The notes: generated by a model from the sequence alone, not told the origin. Counted from the stretch's first letter, positions 11,662 to 23,200 are shown. The stretch is DNA of 64,000 bases from Eulemur rufifrons (GCF_041146395.1 NC_090989.1:282874343-282938342); one strand, 5' to 3'. Translations and numbers: made by a program.

Positions 11662-12794
11662 TCTCCTCCCCTGCCTCCTCTCACGGCCCTGCCAGGCTTC
11701 CCCCACCTCCACGTCACGCATCTTTCTGTTCATGGAGGTGGCAGAGACCCACAGGAGACATGGCTCTGTGGCCTTCCCAGCACAGTTCAAAGTACTTTCC
11801 TGAATGCTCCAACTCTGGGACATCCCCCTGAGCTTCCACTCTAGGAAGGCCACTGTTTCTTCTCAAGTTTCTACCTATGACAGAAGCTCTAACCTGTGCA
11901 CTAGCAAAGACAGGTTCAGCTTCTGGGCATCAAATAAGACCCCATCGAGCGAATCCCATCATGACACAGCGCTACCCTACGAAAGCAGCCTCCGCGATGC
12001 CCTTACAGCCCCGCCCCTCCTGAATCTGTACCTGACTTCAGGCTGCATCCAGAGACACCAGTGGAAATTAGGTGCAGACTGCACCTTGGACTTGACTCTG
12101 TGCCGCTGGAAGAAACCTGGATTTGGGGGAATAAGGAACACCGGCCTAGAAGGCCTGCCTAACCCCAAGGCCAGCCCTGTGGCTTGGGCTTGCCAGGAAC
12201 GGACTCCCCTAATTGCCTACTGAAAAGAACCCAGGGTTAAACTGTTTATCTGGGTGACACTCCCAGGTCAAACTTCTCAAGTGAACCTACCCAGGAGGTG
12301 AAACCTGCATTTCTAGATAAAGCTCTTCCCTGTCCTTGGCTGGGTACACAGAACTGCAATTTAAAACTTCTGGGTTTTGATAGTTGCCTGTGAATTAGTC
12401 CACTATTCCAGTCCCAAGCCTGCAACATCCTGGTGGAATCTTTCCCCAGGGCCGTCTCCCTGCAATAATCCTGTTCCTACGTGTCGTGTCGGCGCTGGTG
12501 AGTGCAAACGCTCTCGAAGGAGCCCTGTGCAGCCACTCGCGGTGAGGCTGGCATAGCGCTGTGAACGTGACGTGTAGTATGTTTAGTGGAATAAAGGGCT
12601 GTGATACGATATGTGTAATTAAGACCCTGTTTTTATAGAGTATGTTTTAAAATGTTGGAATATACATATACTAAAATGTTAACATTTGTTACCTCTGGAC
12701 ATTGGAAACATACTTAGCCACATTCTCTAACTTTTCCATAATAAATAGATGCCTGCGTAATACGATGTTTGAAGCATACATACACAATCCCCAC
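11662..12794. other. Intronic sequence with no recognised gene
   Basis: Mixed intron. The AT-rich stretch 12590-12760 may be an L1M 3' remnant ('aaaatgttaacatttgttac'), but this is weak. Nothing else is recognised. Confidence 0.5.
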
Positions 12795-13180
12795 CTTCAC
12801 CACATCCTGCGGCACCCCTGTCCCCCAGTGGCTTCCCATCCGCTCCCCGGCACATGCCCGGCTCCCTCCTGCCCCCTGGCCTGGACAGCTCTCCCTGCCC
12901 CTTCCCGTGGCTGGCTCCTTTTTTTCTTTCAAGTCTGTGCTTAAACCACCCTTCCTCAGAGGTGTCTTCCCTGACCACTAAATCCAAGCCTGCCACTCTG
13001 TCCTACTCATCGTGCCGTGCAATTCTCACTCCACGGAAAGCGTGTGGTCTCGTGGATGTTTCTCCTCTGCCTGGCTTTTTAAAGTCTGCCTCCTCCCGTG
13101 GGAATGTGGGCTCACTGCTGTGGCCCCAGGATCCGGGACAGTGCCTGGCACAGCAGTGAGATACTTGCAGGACGAACAGA
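12795..13180 (+). repeat. L2 LINE 3' end
   Basis: 'cccagtggcttcccatccgc', 'cctcagaggtgtcttccctg' and the terminal 'gggacagtgcctggcacagc' match the L2 3' region in order. The overlapping short frames on both strands are not genes. Confidence 0.8.
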
Positions 13181-13879
13181 TCAATTTGCGAGTGCTCCCC
13201 TTCCCACAGAGAACAGCAGCTGCCACGACCGGGCTGAACACACACGTCAGGAGATCGCACTGCACGCCTGTGAGGAAGGAGCGGCTGTTCTTGACCTTTG
13301 GCCGTGGGGAAGCTGAGGGTCAGGGTTGCAAAGTAACCTCTAAAGTCACCATGGTCAGCTGAGGTCCTGGGCTCTCTTATCTTGCCGCTCCATTGCCAAG
13401 TGCCTCCCTCACCCTCAGTGGCTGGGTCTGGCCCTGCAGGATGGGGGATTGGCAGGCAGCAAGCACTGACCCTCTGTCTGGCCCCAGTGCTGGGCCCCAC
13501 GATTCCTATCTGGGACTGGCTTTAGTGGCAGCAGCCCAGTTGCACACTCTGTTTGCTTAGATGGTGAGTGAATTTGGGGGGACTGGGGCCGAAGCCGTCC
13601 TGGACTATGCCCCAGGTACTCGTATGTTGGTCAGGAAGCGCCAGGCGTGGCTCAGGCTGGCAGCTCCAAACTGGGTTCCTCCCTGGAGGACTGTGAGTCA
13701 TCCTCCCTCGGGTGGCCCTGTGGGGGATCTCCCCTGTGGAGAACAGGAAGCTCCTCAATGTTTACTAACAACAGGAGTGCTCTCAGGCTTATTCCTGCAG
13801 CCTCCTGGGGTGGCACTAGGGTGACAGTGGGGACAGCAGGAGCATGCCCGGGAGGGCCTCCTCTTCGTGCCTACTCTTC

Positions 13880-14000
13880 AACTCTCTCAACAGCCATCTG
13901 AGTTAAGTCCTATTATCACCTCCATTTTATGATGGGGAAGGGGCCCCGAGGTGAAATAACTGGCTCAGATAGTGCAACTCGGGAGGGCCAGAGCTGGAGC
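13880..14000 (-). repeat. MIR SINE fragment
   Basis: 'cctattatcacctccatttt' then 'ggtgaaataactggctcaga', in reverse MIR order. Confidence 0.65.
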
Positions 14001-14576
14001 TGGCGTCTGAGACAGCGGGGCCGGAGCTGGACGGCAGCGTGGTGCGATGGCACAGAGCTGCCGTCCTCTAAGGGACTCGCTGCAGGCAGAGTTGGTTAAC
14101 AGCTCCCTGAGAATCCACTCGGAGAGAGCACACACACGGCCACCCAGGATCTCTGCAGCAACTGCTAACAGGAGACGGCGACACAGCAGGGTCAGGAAAT
14201 GGGAAGCAGATGATGTTCTTTGATGTTTCTGAAGTCCCTCGGCCACAAGTGAGCACAGAGATGTATTTCGGTTCAGGATAGAAATGGCTATTTGCATTTC
14301 ATTATCTTTGAGCAGATACAAGTGGGGACCCAAGACGGAGTGAAATCAGCTTATTGCAGCGTGAGCCAAGGTGACACAGAGCGGGCCTTTGAGACGGGCA
14401 GCACCCAGCTTGCAACATGCGCGTTGACTCACAAGTGGTTCTGAGTGACTGTGTTTTCCTGGAAGGTGAGTAAGCGTGCAAAGAGGGGACAGGCTCGACC
14501 CCCATCCCCACCTGTATTACACGTTGGAGTGAGATGTAGCAGAAGCCGCTCCCCCTCTGATAGCAGGTTTCCATCA
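14001..14576. other. Intronic sequence, nothing recognised
   Basis: Mixed composition with no repeat family or exon that I can identify. Confidence 0.5.
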
Positions 14577-14644
14577 CGAAGGCCCGCTGCCCTCACCCCT
14601 GCACTCTCTGCGAAGGCCCGCTGCCCTCACCCCTGCACTCTCTG
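14577..14644 (+). repeat. Perfect tandem duplication of a 34-bp unit
   Basis: The unit at 14577-14610 (starting cgaaggcccgctgccctcac) is repeated exactly at 14611-14644. Two identical copies indicate a recent local duplication or an assembly artefact. Confidence 0.95.
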
Positions 14645-14734
14645 CGAGCGCTGTTCCTAAGGGAGCACTTGGGCAAGACGCAGCTTCCCTCCTCTCCTTC
14701 CCCAGCCATGCCTGTCTCACATGATGGGCCAGTA

Positions 14735-14920
14735 TTTTCCAATTTCATTCCATTGTTCTCCAGCCACTTAAAAGAAAGGCCTCACGGCCAAAACATTACC
14801 GCTGACCCGATTAGCCATTCTTTGCTGATATTGTTATCAGCATCTTCCCTTCTTTTAGCTGACAGGAGCGAACGCTTGCTGGTGTCAGGATATCTGGATT
14901 ACAACTTGGTTGTTTAAAAT
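14735..14920. promoter_or_regulatory. Candidate conserved noncoding block
   Basis: Repeat-free sequence with 'gacccgattagccattcttt', 'gctgatattgttatcagcat' (GATA-like words on both strands, near-palindromic) and a following ATTTAA-rich stretch. It reads like an enhancer rather than neutral intron, but support is limited to motif texture. Confidence 0.35.
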
Positions 14921-15174
14921 ATTTAACAGGCGTTCATATTTTCCATGTGCCAGGGACCTGGAATGCCACTGTGTCCTGGCACCCCCTCAATTTTTTCTTA
15001 GCTAAGCTATCTCTCGGGTGCCAGGTGCCCTACCCTGCACCCCAAGAACTCCCCCTGGAGAGAGTGCTGGGTGTCGAGGACCCTTGAATCCCCTCCCTCC
15101 CGATCGCTGGCTGAAAGGCAGACCTCAGAGGCACACTTGTGGCAAGGGACCATAGTTAGTTGTGTCCAAATCTG

Positions 15175-15315
15175 CCCATCCTGCTGGGTGGGCCGCTCCC
15201 GGGGCAGGGGCCGTGGAGGTCAGGGCCGTGCCCCACTGCTCTTTGCATCTCCAGGGCCTGCGCTGTGTGCACACAGCCCTCGCCATAGGGCTGAATCAGA
15301 GTTTGCTGAATGAGT
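15175..15315 (+). repeat. L2 LINE 3' fragment
   Basis: 'ctgctctttgcatctccagg' leading to 'tcagagtttgctgaatgagt' matches an L2 3' end. Confidence 0.6.
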
Positions 15316-16130
15316 AAGCGGCCTTCCTATGTTCTGAGGTCCGCAAATCACCGGCCGTAGCAGCAGCAGCCCCAGCAGCAGTTGCTGTATAGCATCCCAG
15401 GGCCGAAGCGAACCCCAGGCAATCTCAAATTTTAGAGGCAGAGTTTCCTCGGGCCAATGGCTATTTCCAATTCTCAAAGATTTTCAAAAAAGGAGATTTA
15501 TTCTGCAGCTGCTCTTGGTTTGTTTTTTTCACTGTTGCCACCTTCATAGACACTAAAATAAATGTTATTTTCATCCAGACTTTTACTGGTACATATAAAT
15601 TCCCCTTCCTTTTGTTTTCCTCTCATAGGAAATACATAATAAAAATAGCAGCTCACTCTTCTATGGAAAAGAATTATCCTCCCAAAAAGAAGCTTCCAGA
15701 TTCTAAGGAGGAAGCTTTGAGGCCAGCAGCTCAAGCCATTTTGTCTTCTGCAGCATTGGGGGAAGGGCTGCTGCTGGGGGCTCAGCTCTTTCCTGGAGGC
15801 ACCTCGGGTGTGGAGCTCGGAAACAGGGCAGGGAGCCCGAGGGGGAGCGCCTGCAGCCTGCAAAGCCATTTAAGTAAGCCATCTGCATGCTCACAAACTT
15901 CCACTGCTCTTGGTAACAAGTTCCATTTATCCACCTTCTCCACTGATGGCAAATCCCTGTCTTCCCGCAGGGCGGGAGGCATCAGGCCCCAGGGGCCACA
16001 CTCCAAGCACGAATTGAACCTGAACCACCCTCTCACCGAAAACTGCAGCACCCCACTCACCCACATGACTTGAGACATCCTCTGGCCCAGCGAGAGGGCA
16101 CTGTACTGCCCCACAGTCTGGACCTCAAAA
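15316..16130. other. Intronic sequence with no recognised gene
   Basis: Includes a CAG-rich stretch near 15360-15385 and AT-rich text at 15540-15700. No repeat or exon assigned. Confidence 0.5.
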
Positions 16131-16397
16131 TGGCCTCACACCTGGAATCCCAGGTGGGAGGATCGCTTGAGCTCAGGAGTTCGAGACCAGCCTGAGCAAA
16201 AGCAAGACCCTGTCTCTACAAAAAATAGAAAAATTAGCAGGGCATGGTAGCACATGCCTGTAGTCCCAGCTAACTGGGGAGGCTGGGGCGGGAGGATCGC
16301 TTGAGCCCAGGAGTTTAAGGTTGTTGTGAGCTATGATGATGCCACTGCACTCTGGCCCAGGCAATAGAGCAAGACTCTGTCTCAGACAAACAAAAAC
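16131..16397 (+). repeat. Dimeric Alu, strepsirrhine type
   Basis: Forward Alu with 'ggtgggaggatcgcttgagc', 'gaccagcctgagcaaaagca', 'aaaaaatagaaaaattagca', a second arm 'gaggatcgcttgagcccagg' and an A-rich tail 'cagacaaacaaaaac'. The 'gagcaaaagcaagaccctgt' wording is characteristic of lemur/loris Alus. The 5' end is degraded. Confidence 0.9.
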
Positions 16398-16829
16398 AGG
16401 GCTTCTGTAAGCACTGGATGCATATCGCCTAGTTTATTCCTCACCATACCCTGGCAGTGAGCCTTTCCTGCCCACACGGCTCCTGCAACCAGCCTGAGGG
16501 ACCATAGCAGGTCAGGGGGTTCAGGCACATTCTCCACCCCTGGACAGCTTCCCCTGTAACCACAGCACACACAGGGCTCCCTGAGCCAAGCACCACCAGG
16601 CTGCTTGGACTGTCTGTACGCAATAGCGCCCCGTGAGTGCTGTTGACGGCTGGCATCGTCCCCTCCCCAGACCAGTCTGACCCGCTCCCTAGGCAGCTGC
16701 ATCTCTGCCCGCTGGATCCAGGTATCTGCACAGCAAATGGCGTGAGGCTCGGAGTGACGCAGCCCCGCACTCAGTGCAGCCCTCGATTCGAGCTTCTATT
16801 ATCAACGCCTGCACAGCCATAAAACGACT

Positions 16830-17130
16830 CACTCAAGATCATTATCAACCCTGCATATATAACTCACTGGATTGGTATCTAGAGAGTTCTGCCTGGCTGA
16901 TTTTCTCTGTTCTTCTAACTACTACACAACTAAATGTTTCACAAGGCCATTTCCGCCCCAAATATTTATGTTCTCAAATGTTTATTAGCCTCTCTGTCAT
17001 GATCAGGCTTTTATGAGCACTCTGTACCAACTGCGAATTAAATACATAATTTCGTAATGATCGTGTTCCAGTTTGGTGCTGCATTTGTCTCTATTACGCC
17101 GCAGCAATTGCCGTGGGCACCCAACAGATG
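16830..17130. promoter_or_regulatory. Candidate conserved noncoding block
   Basis: Repeat-free, with 'caagatcattatcaaccctg', 'ctgtcatgatcaggctttta', 'gcgaattaaatacataattt' and 'cgtaatgatcgtgttcc'. Homeodomain cores and retained CpGs in AT-rich sequence suggest constraint. Function is inferred. Confidence 0.5.
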
Positions 17131-17564
17131 ACAACTGAATGCGTTTGTCCAGGGGCAGCCAAAGTGACTGACATTTCAATCCAGAAGCAGCCACGGGGAT
17201 TTGGTGATTACCACCATCAGCAGGAGAGAAATTTCCACAGCCTGCTGGGATGTTGCAGGGTTTGAGAGCAAAGGGCACAGCTCAGGAGGGGCTCCTTCCC
17301 GCCCTCCCGGCAGCACCGAGGCCCTCTCCAGCCCACTGGCTCTGGGGAAGCAGGCCCACCACCTCACGGCACATGAAGAAGACGGACAAGGAAAAGAGAG
17401 ACTTTCTTCCTCTGATGAGCAGCACCAACTCTCCTATAGAACAAGCCAGGCTATGCCTGGGGGCCTATCGGTTAATCCAATCCTCTCTGGGAAATACAGA
17501 AGGAACCCCAAGCCTGAAACAAAACTGCTCCAGTTTATTATTCACACTTACCTATAGGTACTAC

Positions 17565-17690
17565 CTCACTGAACCCATCAGCAACTTTACACGGTGTGTA
17601 CTGCTAATTGCCCTTTGCAAAGGGAGAAACGGAGGCTTGGAAAGGTGACACAATTGCAGAGGTGGAGCTAGTCCTGTCTCAGGCCTTCAC
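17565..17690 (-). repeat. MIR SINE fragment
   Basis: 'aaagggagaaacggaggctt' followed by 'ggaaaggtgacacaattgca', in reverse MIR order. Confidence 0.65.
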
Positions 17691-17699
17691 CCTTCCTGC

Positions 17700-17880
17700 C
17701 CCCTCCGCTTCGAGCCCCCCTCCCCCGAACATCTCACGCTGCCTGGCACTCAGCCTTGCCCGCCCTCCAGAGTGGAGCTCCGGCCTAGAGGCTGAGCTGA
17801 TCTGTCCTGTTCACCAGGAAGAGCCCTGCTTAGAGCCGTTCCAGAACACAGCATGTGCTCACTAAATATTTGTTGTTGAC
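17700..17880 (+). repeat. L2 LINE 3' fragment
   Basis: Ends 'ccagaacacagcatgtgctc' followed by 'actaaatatttgttg', an L2-type 3' terminus. Confidence 0.6.
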
Positions 17881-18654
17881 CAACACAGATTCAAACTCAA
17901 GTCTATGGAACTCCAAAGCTCATGTTTCTAGCACTAAACCTACCACTTCTAGAAAGTGCCAGCCAGCAGTCAGTCCTCGAGGGAGCCAAGCGGGTCTGCT
18001 TTCGGGTGAGCTCTGCGTCTTTGCTTTTCCTAAGTGTGCATCTGTGCTCCAAAAGGATGGACGGTCCTGGCAAGTTTCTACTACCCTCCAGATGACAATG
18101 AGAAGCCTGAGTTAAGAGCAGAGCTTCTGCAGACGTACCTTCCTGCACGCCAGATGCTCATGACCTGTCCTGACTGTAAGTCAGCCTCTGCCCCTGCACC
18201 TGGCAGGGCTGCCGGGCAAATTAGCCTCCAGCTTCTCAAGCAGGTGGTGCAGGTCTCACGGGAACCACTTCCTTTCCTGATGGACCTTTCCATGCACGAG
18301 CCTGTCACGTTTTAGCTGTGGCTAGCCACTCAAAGCACTAAAAATTGAAATGATTATCATTACTTAAATATTCTACATATATATCAAAAAGTAACTACTG
18401 TGGGTAATATGGCCATTCTTGAAAGAAAACATTTAGCATGTTCTAAATCCATCATTGAGCCTAAGGAAAAAAATATGCTCCCTAAAACTTAAGTTTCATG
18501 ATGTTAAACATTCCCACAGCTTGAGCACACAGGTGGTAATTCAGCTGAACTGTACCACTAACTTGGGCAGGGCTATTACGGCTCCAGGGGCTGGCACAAA
18601 CATTGTGTCTTCATGTCCTCACGGTGTGCAACATGGCATCATTAAACTTAATTG
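17881..18654. other. Intronic sequence with no recognised gene
   Basis: Unique-looking intron up to the L1 start. No splice-flanked coding segment seen. Confidence 0.5.
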
Positions 18655-18965
18655 CACTGATACCAAAACCAGACAAAGACACAACAAAAAGGACAACTTT
18701 AGGCCAATATCCCAGATGAATATAGATGCAAAAATCCTCAAGAAAAGACTAGCGAACTGAATCCAGCAGCACACTAAAAAGATCATTCACCGTAATCAAG
18801 TGGGATTTATCCTAGGGATGCAAGGATGGTTCAACATACATGAATCAATAAATGTGATACATCACATCACCAGAATGAAGGATAAAAACCATACGATGAA
18901 CTCAATAGATGCAGAAAAAGCATTTGATAAAATTCAACATCGCTTCATGACAAAAACCCTCAATA

Positions 18966-19104
18966 AGCTGAGTGCAGTAGCGTGTGCCTTTAGTCCCAGC
19001 TATTCAGGAGGCTGAGGCAGGAGGATCACTTGAGTCCTAGAGTTTGAGACTGGCCTGGCTAACATAGTGAGATCCTATCTCTTATTAGGAAAAAAAAAAA
19101 AAAA
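18966..19104 (+). repeat. Monomeric Alu-type SINE inside L1
   Basis: 'gctgagtgcagtagcgtgtg' through 'ggaggctgaggcaggaggat' to 'gtgagatcctatctc' and an A15 tail. One arm only (about 139 bp), so FLAM/FRAM-like. Confidence 0.88.
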
Positions 19105-19649
19105 GGAAAGACATTCCATGTTCATGGATAGGAAGAATTAATATTGTGAAAATGACCATACTATCAAATACCAAAAGTAATCTACAGATCCAATTCAATC
19201 TCTATCAAAATACCAAGGACATTTTTCATAGGAATAGAAAACACAATCCTGAAATTCACACAGAACCACAGAAAACTCTAAATAGTCAAAGCAATTCTCA
19301 GCAAAAAGAACAAAGCCAGAGGCATCACATTACTAGACTTCAAAATACACTACAAAGGTATAGTAACCAAAACAGCATGGTACTGGCATAAAACCGATAC
19401 ATAGACCAGTGGAACAGAATAGAGAGCCCAGAAATAAATCCATGTATTTATAGCCAACTGATTTTGGGGGTGCCAAGAACCTTTAGTGGGGAAAGGACAG
19501 TCTCTCCAACAAATGGTGCTGGGAAAACTGGATATCCATCCACAGGAGAATGAGACTAGACCTTTATCTCTCGCCATATACAAAAATCAAATCAAAATGG
19601 ATTAAACCCTTAAATGTAAGACCTGAAACTATGAAACTACTAGAAGAAA

Positions 19650-19768
19650 ACCTGTTGGGGACCAGGCCACAGAGCTCTGCTGCACTGCCCTTCCCACCCA
19701 CCCCTGTAGAAAATTGTCTTCCATGAAACTGGTCCCTGGCGTCAAATAGGTTGGGGACTGCTGCTTTA
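19650..19768. mobile_element. hAT-type (MER1-group-like) nonautonomous transposon fragment inside L1
   Basis: 'gttggggaccaggccacaga' at one end and 'ctggtccctggcgtcaaata' plus 'ggttggggactgctg' at the other resemble the termini of MER1-group hAT elements. It lies between L1 text 'ctactagaagaaaacc' and 'ggacattggtctgggcaaag', which is contiguous in intact L1s. The exact family is uncertain and the interior has been deleted. Confidence 0.65.
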
Positions 19769-21004
19769 GGACATTGGTCTGGGCAAAGACTTTTTTGAGT
19801 AAAACCTCAAAAACACAAGCAACAAAAGCAAAAATAGACATTTGGCGATTACAACAAGCCAAAAAGCTTCTGCACAGCAAAAGAAATGATCAACAGAGTG
19901 AACAGACAACCGACAGAATGGGAGAAAATATTTGCAAACCATTCATCCAACAAAGGATTAATAAAGAGAATATATGAGGAACTCAACTCGATGGCAAAAG
20001 AAAAGCCCAAATAATCTGATTAAAAAAATGGGAAAATGATATGAATAGCCATTTTGCAAAAGAAGATATACAAATGGCCAAGAAGCATATGAAAAAAAGT
20101 TCAATATCACTAATCATCAGAGAAATGCAAATCAAAACCACGATGCGATATCATCTCATACCAGTTAAAGTGGCTATTATCAAAGAAAAAAAATAACAGA
20201 TGCTGTGAAGGATGCGGAGAAAGGGAAACTCTTCTACACTGTTGGTGGGAATGTAAATTAGCACAGCCACTGTGGAGAACAGTATGGAGGTTCCTCAAGA
20301 AAACTAAAAATAGGTCTACGTATGATCTCGCAATCAGATGTTGGGTATACAGCCAAAGAAAAGGACGTCAGTATCTCACAGAGACACCTGCTCTCCCATG
20401 CACACTGCAGCACTATTCACAATGGCCAAGATACGCAAGCAGCCTAAGTGCCCATCGATGGATGAATGGACAAAGAAAATGTGGTGTATATACACAACGC
20501 AATATTGTTCAGCCATAAAAAAACAATGAAATCCTACCATTTGCAGCAACATGGATAGAACTGGAGGTCATTACATTAAGTGAAGTAAGCAAGACATGGA
20601 AAGACAAACATTTCATGTTCTCACTCACATGTAGAAGCTAAAAAAGTTGATCTCACATAAGTAGAGTAGAATGAAGGCGAGCAGAGGCTAGGAAGGGTGG
20701 AAGGGAGAGATGAAGAGAGGTTGGTTAATGGGCACAAATATAAAGTTAGATAGAAGGAATAAGTTCTAGTGTTCCATAGTAGAGTGACTACAGTTAACAA
20801 TAATTTATTGTATATTTCAAAATAGCTCAAAGAGAAGATTTAAAACGTTCCCAACACAAAGAAATAAATGATAAACATTTGAGGTGATGGATATCTTAAA
20901 TACTTTGATCATTACATATTGCAAGTATGTATTAAAATATCATGTGTACCCCACAAATATGTACAATTATTATGTATCCATAAAAAATCAAAGTAGTTTA
21001 CTTT

Positions 21005-21385
21005 TTAACTGTGCATACCCTTTGGCTCAGCAATTCCATTTCTATGGATTTATCCCAAGGAAATGACCAAAACAAATGCAAATACAAAAACAAATACAAA
21101 GGCATGTGTTGTGTGTGTGTGTGTGTGTGTGTACATATGGATGCTGGTTGCTACGTTGTTTATAATAGAGAAAAACAGGAAACAAACGTCTGCCAACAGA
21201 GGGCATTTAAATACATTATGATACATCTGCACAGTCTAATACTATGCGAACATTTAATGAGTTGTAGCTTTATGTGATGATAGGGAAAGATGGCCACAAT
21301 ATTTTATTAAGTGAAAAAGCAAGTTACAGAGGATGTATGCATGATTTTATTTTTTGTTAAAAATTTCTGTGTTTTAAAATTCACT
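21005..21385 (+). repeat. Second, older L1 fragment (L1M type) containing a TG microsatellite
   Basis: 'ctcagcaattccatttctat', 'gtttataatagagaaaaaca' and 'aaatacattatgatacatct' follow L1 ORF2 C-terminal order. The fragment directly follows the end of the younger L1. Confidence 0.75.
21107..21132 (+). repeat. (TG)n microsatellite
   Basis: Uninterrupted TG dinucleotides within the L1M fragment. Likely polymorphic. Confidence 0.95.
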
Positions 21386-22129
21386 GGAAAGTGAGTCCCA
21401 GCCTGTAGCAGTTCCTTGGTTCATTCCATCATCCAGTTGTTACAGAGTGAGCACAATATATCCCTACCGCAAGGGGAAGAAGCAGCCAGGTAGGAGAGCC
21501 CTGAGAGGAGTCGGGCTGGGAAGGCAGGTGGGAGGGCGGTGGGGAAGCATCCCCAGGAGGCCCTCAACATGTCAAAACACAGCCCCGCACCAGGTTCAAG
21601 AGAGGCTGAAAAGGCAGAGCAGTCCTGCTCAGACCCGGCACCATCCTGCCCTGCCTCTCCCTGGCGGAGCCTCTCTGGGCCCCCAATGTTTTCCAGGCAA
21701 AATAAGAGACTTCACTGATGAATGATCTCTACGAGTTCTGAAATTCCCTGCTGATCTTCTCCAACAGCAAGGCTGACTCGAACCCAAACCTCTGGGGAAA
21801 CTGGGGGCCAGTAGGTTTCCCCGGATCTTTAGCAGAATGGACCCCTCCCTCCAAACACTCCGTGGGGGAGGGACGCCCTGGTCTTCATGTCCCCAGCCCC
21901 GCACACAGGAGGCGGCAGTAAATGTGGGTGGGCTGAGTGCAGAGAGCGAGTGAAAGAGCAAAGCAAGGGAGTAACGTGCAAGGAGGTGCCTGACAGCAGG
22001 GCTCTAGCAAGGTTCCAGCGGAAGATTTGCCTGAAATGGTTCTTCAAGGTGAGCTTGGCGGTGACACTGCGCCACGCTTGGAAGAAAACTCGGCAGCAAG
22101 GATTCCCATCGCTCATTTTTTAAAAAGCT
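21386..22129. other. Intronic sequence with no recognised gene
   Basis: GC-rich intron with chance frames on both strands. No repeat or exon identified. Confidence 0.5.
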
Positions 22130-22430
22130 GAGCCTTTCAGCCGACTGCCACTTGCCATTCCTGCTAGGTAACCAGATCGCGGTTAATTAATAAAGCTGTC
22201 AGGTGAATGGTCCTTTCTGGTCATTAGTATCCTTTCAGAAAGAGAATCCTGCCATCACCACCCCATCCGCCCCTCGGCTTGCGGCGCAATTAACTTAATG
22301 CTATGCAAATGAGAGGCTCTTCTCATCATTAGCTTATAGCCACCAATGTTAATCGCATAATTGGGCCTTCAACAGGGTAATTAGACACGATTTCCTCCAT
22401 TAGTCTTACAAGGCTAATTATTGTTGAGAG
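22130..22430. promoter_or_regulatory. Candidate developmental enhancer with a perfect POU octamer
   Basis: Repeat-free block containing ATGCAAAT (22303-22310, POU octamer), TTAATTAA (22183-22190), TAATTA (22415-22420), 'gcgcaattaacttaatg' (from 22285) and 'caatgttaatcgcataattg' (from 22344). No frame is open across it. The density of intact homeodomain/POU words next to GC-rich unconstrained intron makes it one of the better enhancer candidates in the window. Confidence 0.58.
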
Positions 22431-22849
22431 GAGAGGGGGTGCTCCCAGAGCTCCACGCGAAGAGGGGCATCTGGTTAAAGCAAATCTGGGCAGAACATCC
22501 GCCAGGTAAGAACCGGCAGTCACCATTCCTGTCACAAGCTGCTGTCCCACCCATCATGGGGGCAGGGGCAGGCGGGAGGGGCAACGGGAACATGGGAAGG
22601 CCTTGGGGGCAACCGTGCCCCTCGCCTGTGTGCTGGGATGGAGAAGAATATGGCATTTAAAAGCAAACATGAAACAAAACACCCGCCATCCTGGGGCCTA
22701 GAGGCCCACGAAGCCCCCGGCCCCCTCGACAACAGTGTCACCTTGGGTTCTTCAGCCTCGGTCTCTGTACAGTGAGGAGGACGCACTAGTTGGCGGCCAG
22801 GGGCCTTTTGGGTTTGACTTTCGTGGATTTGAATTTCAGCACGAGAAAA

Positions 22850-23200
22850 GAAAGCCCAGCGCCCTGGCTGGGGCGGGGGCGGGGGCGGGGGCGGGGGCGG
22901 GGGTGACGGGAGACCTTGCTGCCCAGTGGCTGGGAGCGCTGGGAGATGCCCTGGGCCCCCTGGACACGCTCCCTGGCCGTAACTCGAGGAGCAGGCCTGA
23001 GGATAAGCGATTACTTCCAAGACGGAAAGTGGGTCCTGTGTCAACAGATAAGCGACCACCCCAGCTCCTGAGCCCAGTGTGGGGACGCGCTGTCGGATGG
23101 GCCTCGGAGGGGTAGAAAAGGCGCCGGGCTGGGCGGAGACCGAGGGCGAGGCCCGGAAGAGCACGATGGCCTGCGCCTCCAAGGGCGGACGCCGGCCCTG
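22850..23200. promoter_or_regulatory. CpG-rich cluster (possible small CpG island)
   Basis: CpG-dense text such as 'aaggcgccgggctgggcgga' and 'cctccaagggcggacgccgg' follows the GGGGGC array. It could be an intragenic CpG island. No start site, TATA box or coding exon is evident, and the long open frames here are composition artefacts. Confidence 0.35.
22870..22903 (+). repeat. (GGGGGC)n hexanucleotide array
   Basis: Five to six near-perfect GGGGGC units. It fits the G-quadruplex pattern on the plus strand. Confidence 0.95.

Larger units (their letters stand above)
18655..20988 (+). mobile_element. Truncated, rearranged L1 (ORF2 RT to 3' UTR)
   Basis: Contains L1 ORF2 text in order. The reverse-transcriptase region 'ggccaatatcccagatgaat' to 'gaaaaagcatttgataaaat' comes first, then 'aagacattccatgttcatgg', 'ttcacaatggccaagatacg', 'gaatggacaaagaaaatgtg' and a 3' UTR ending near 20988. 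It is 5'-truncated and has stops in every frame. It is interrupted by an Alu monomer (18966-19104) and by a hAT-like fragment (about 19650-19768). About 0.4-0.5 kb of L1 expected at the first interruption is absent. Confidence 0.92.
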
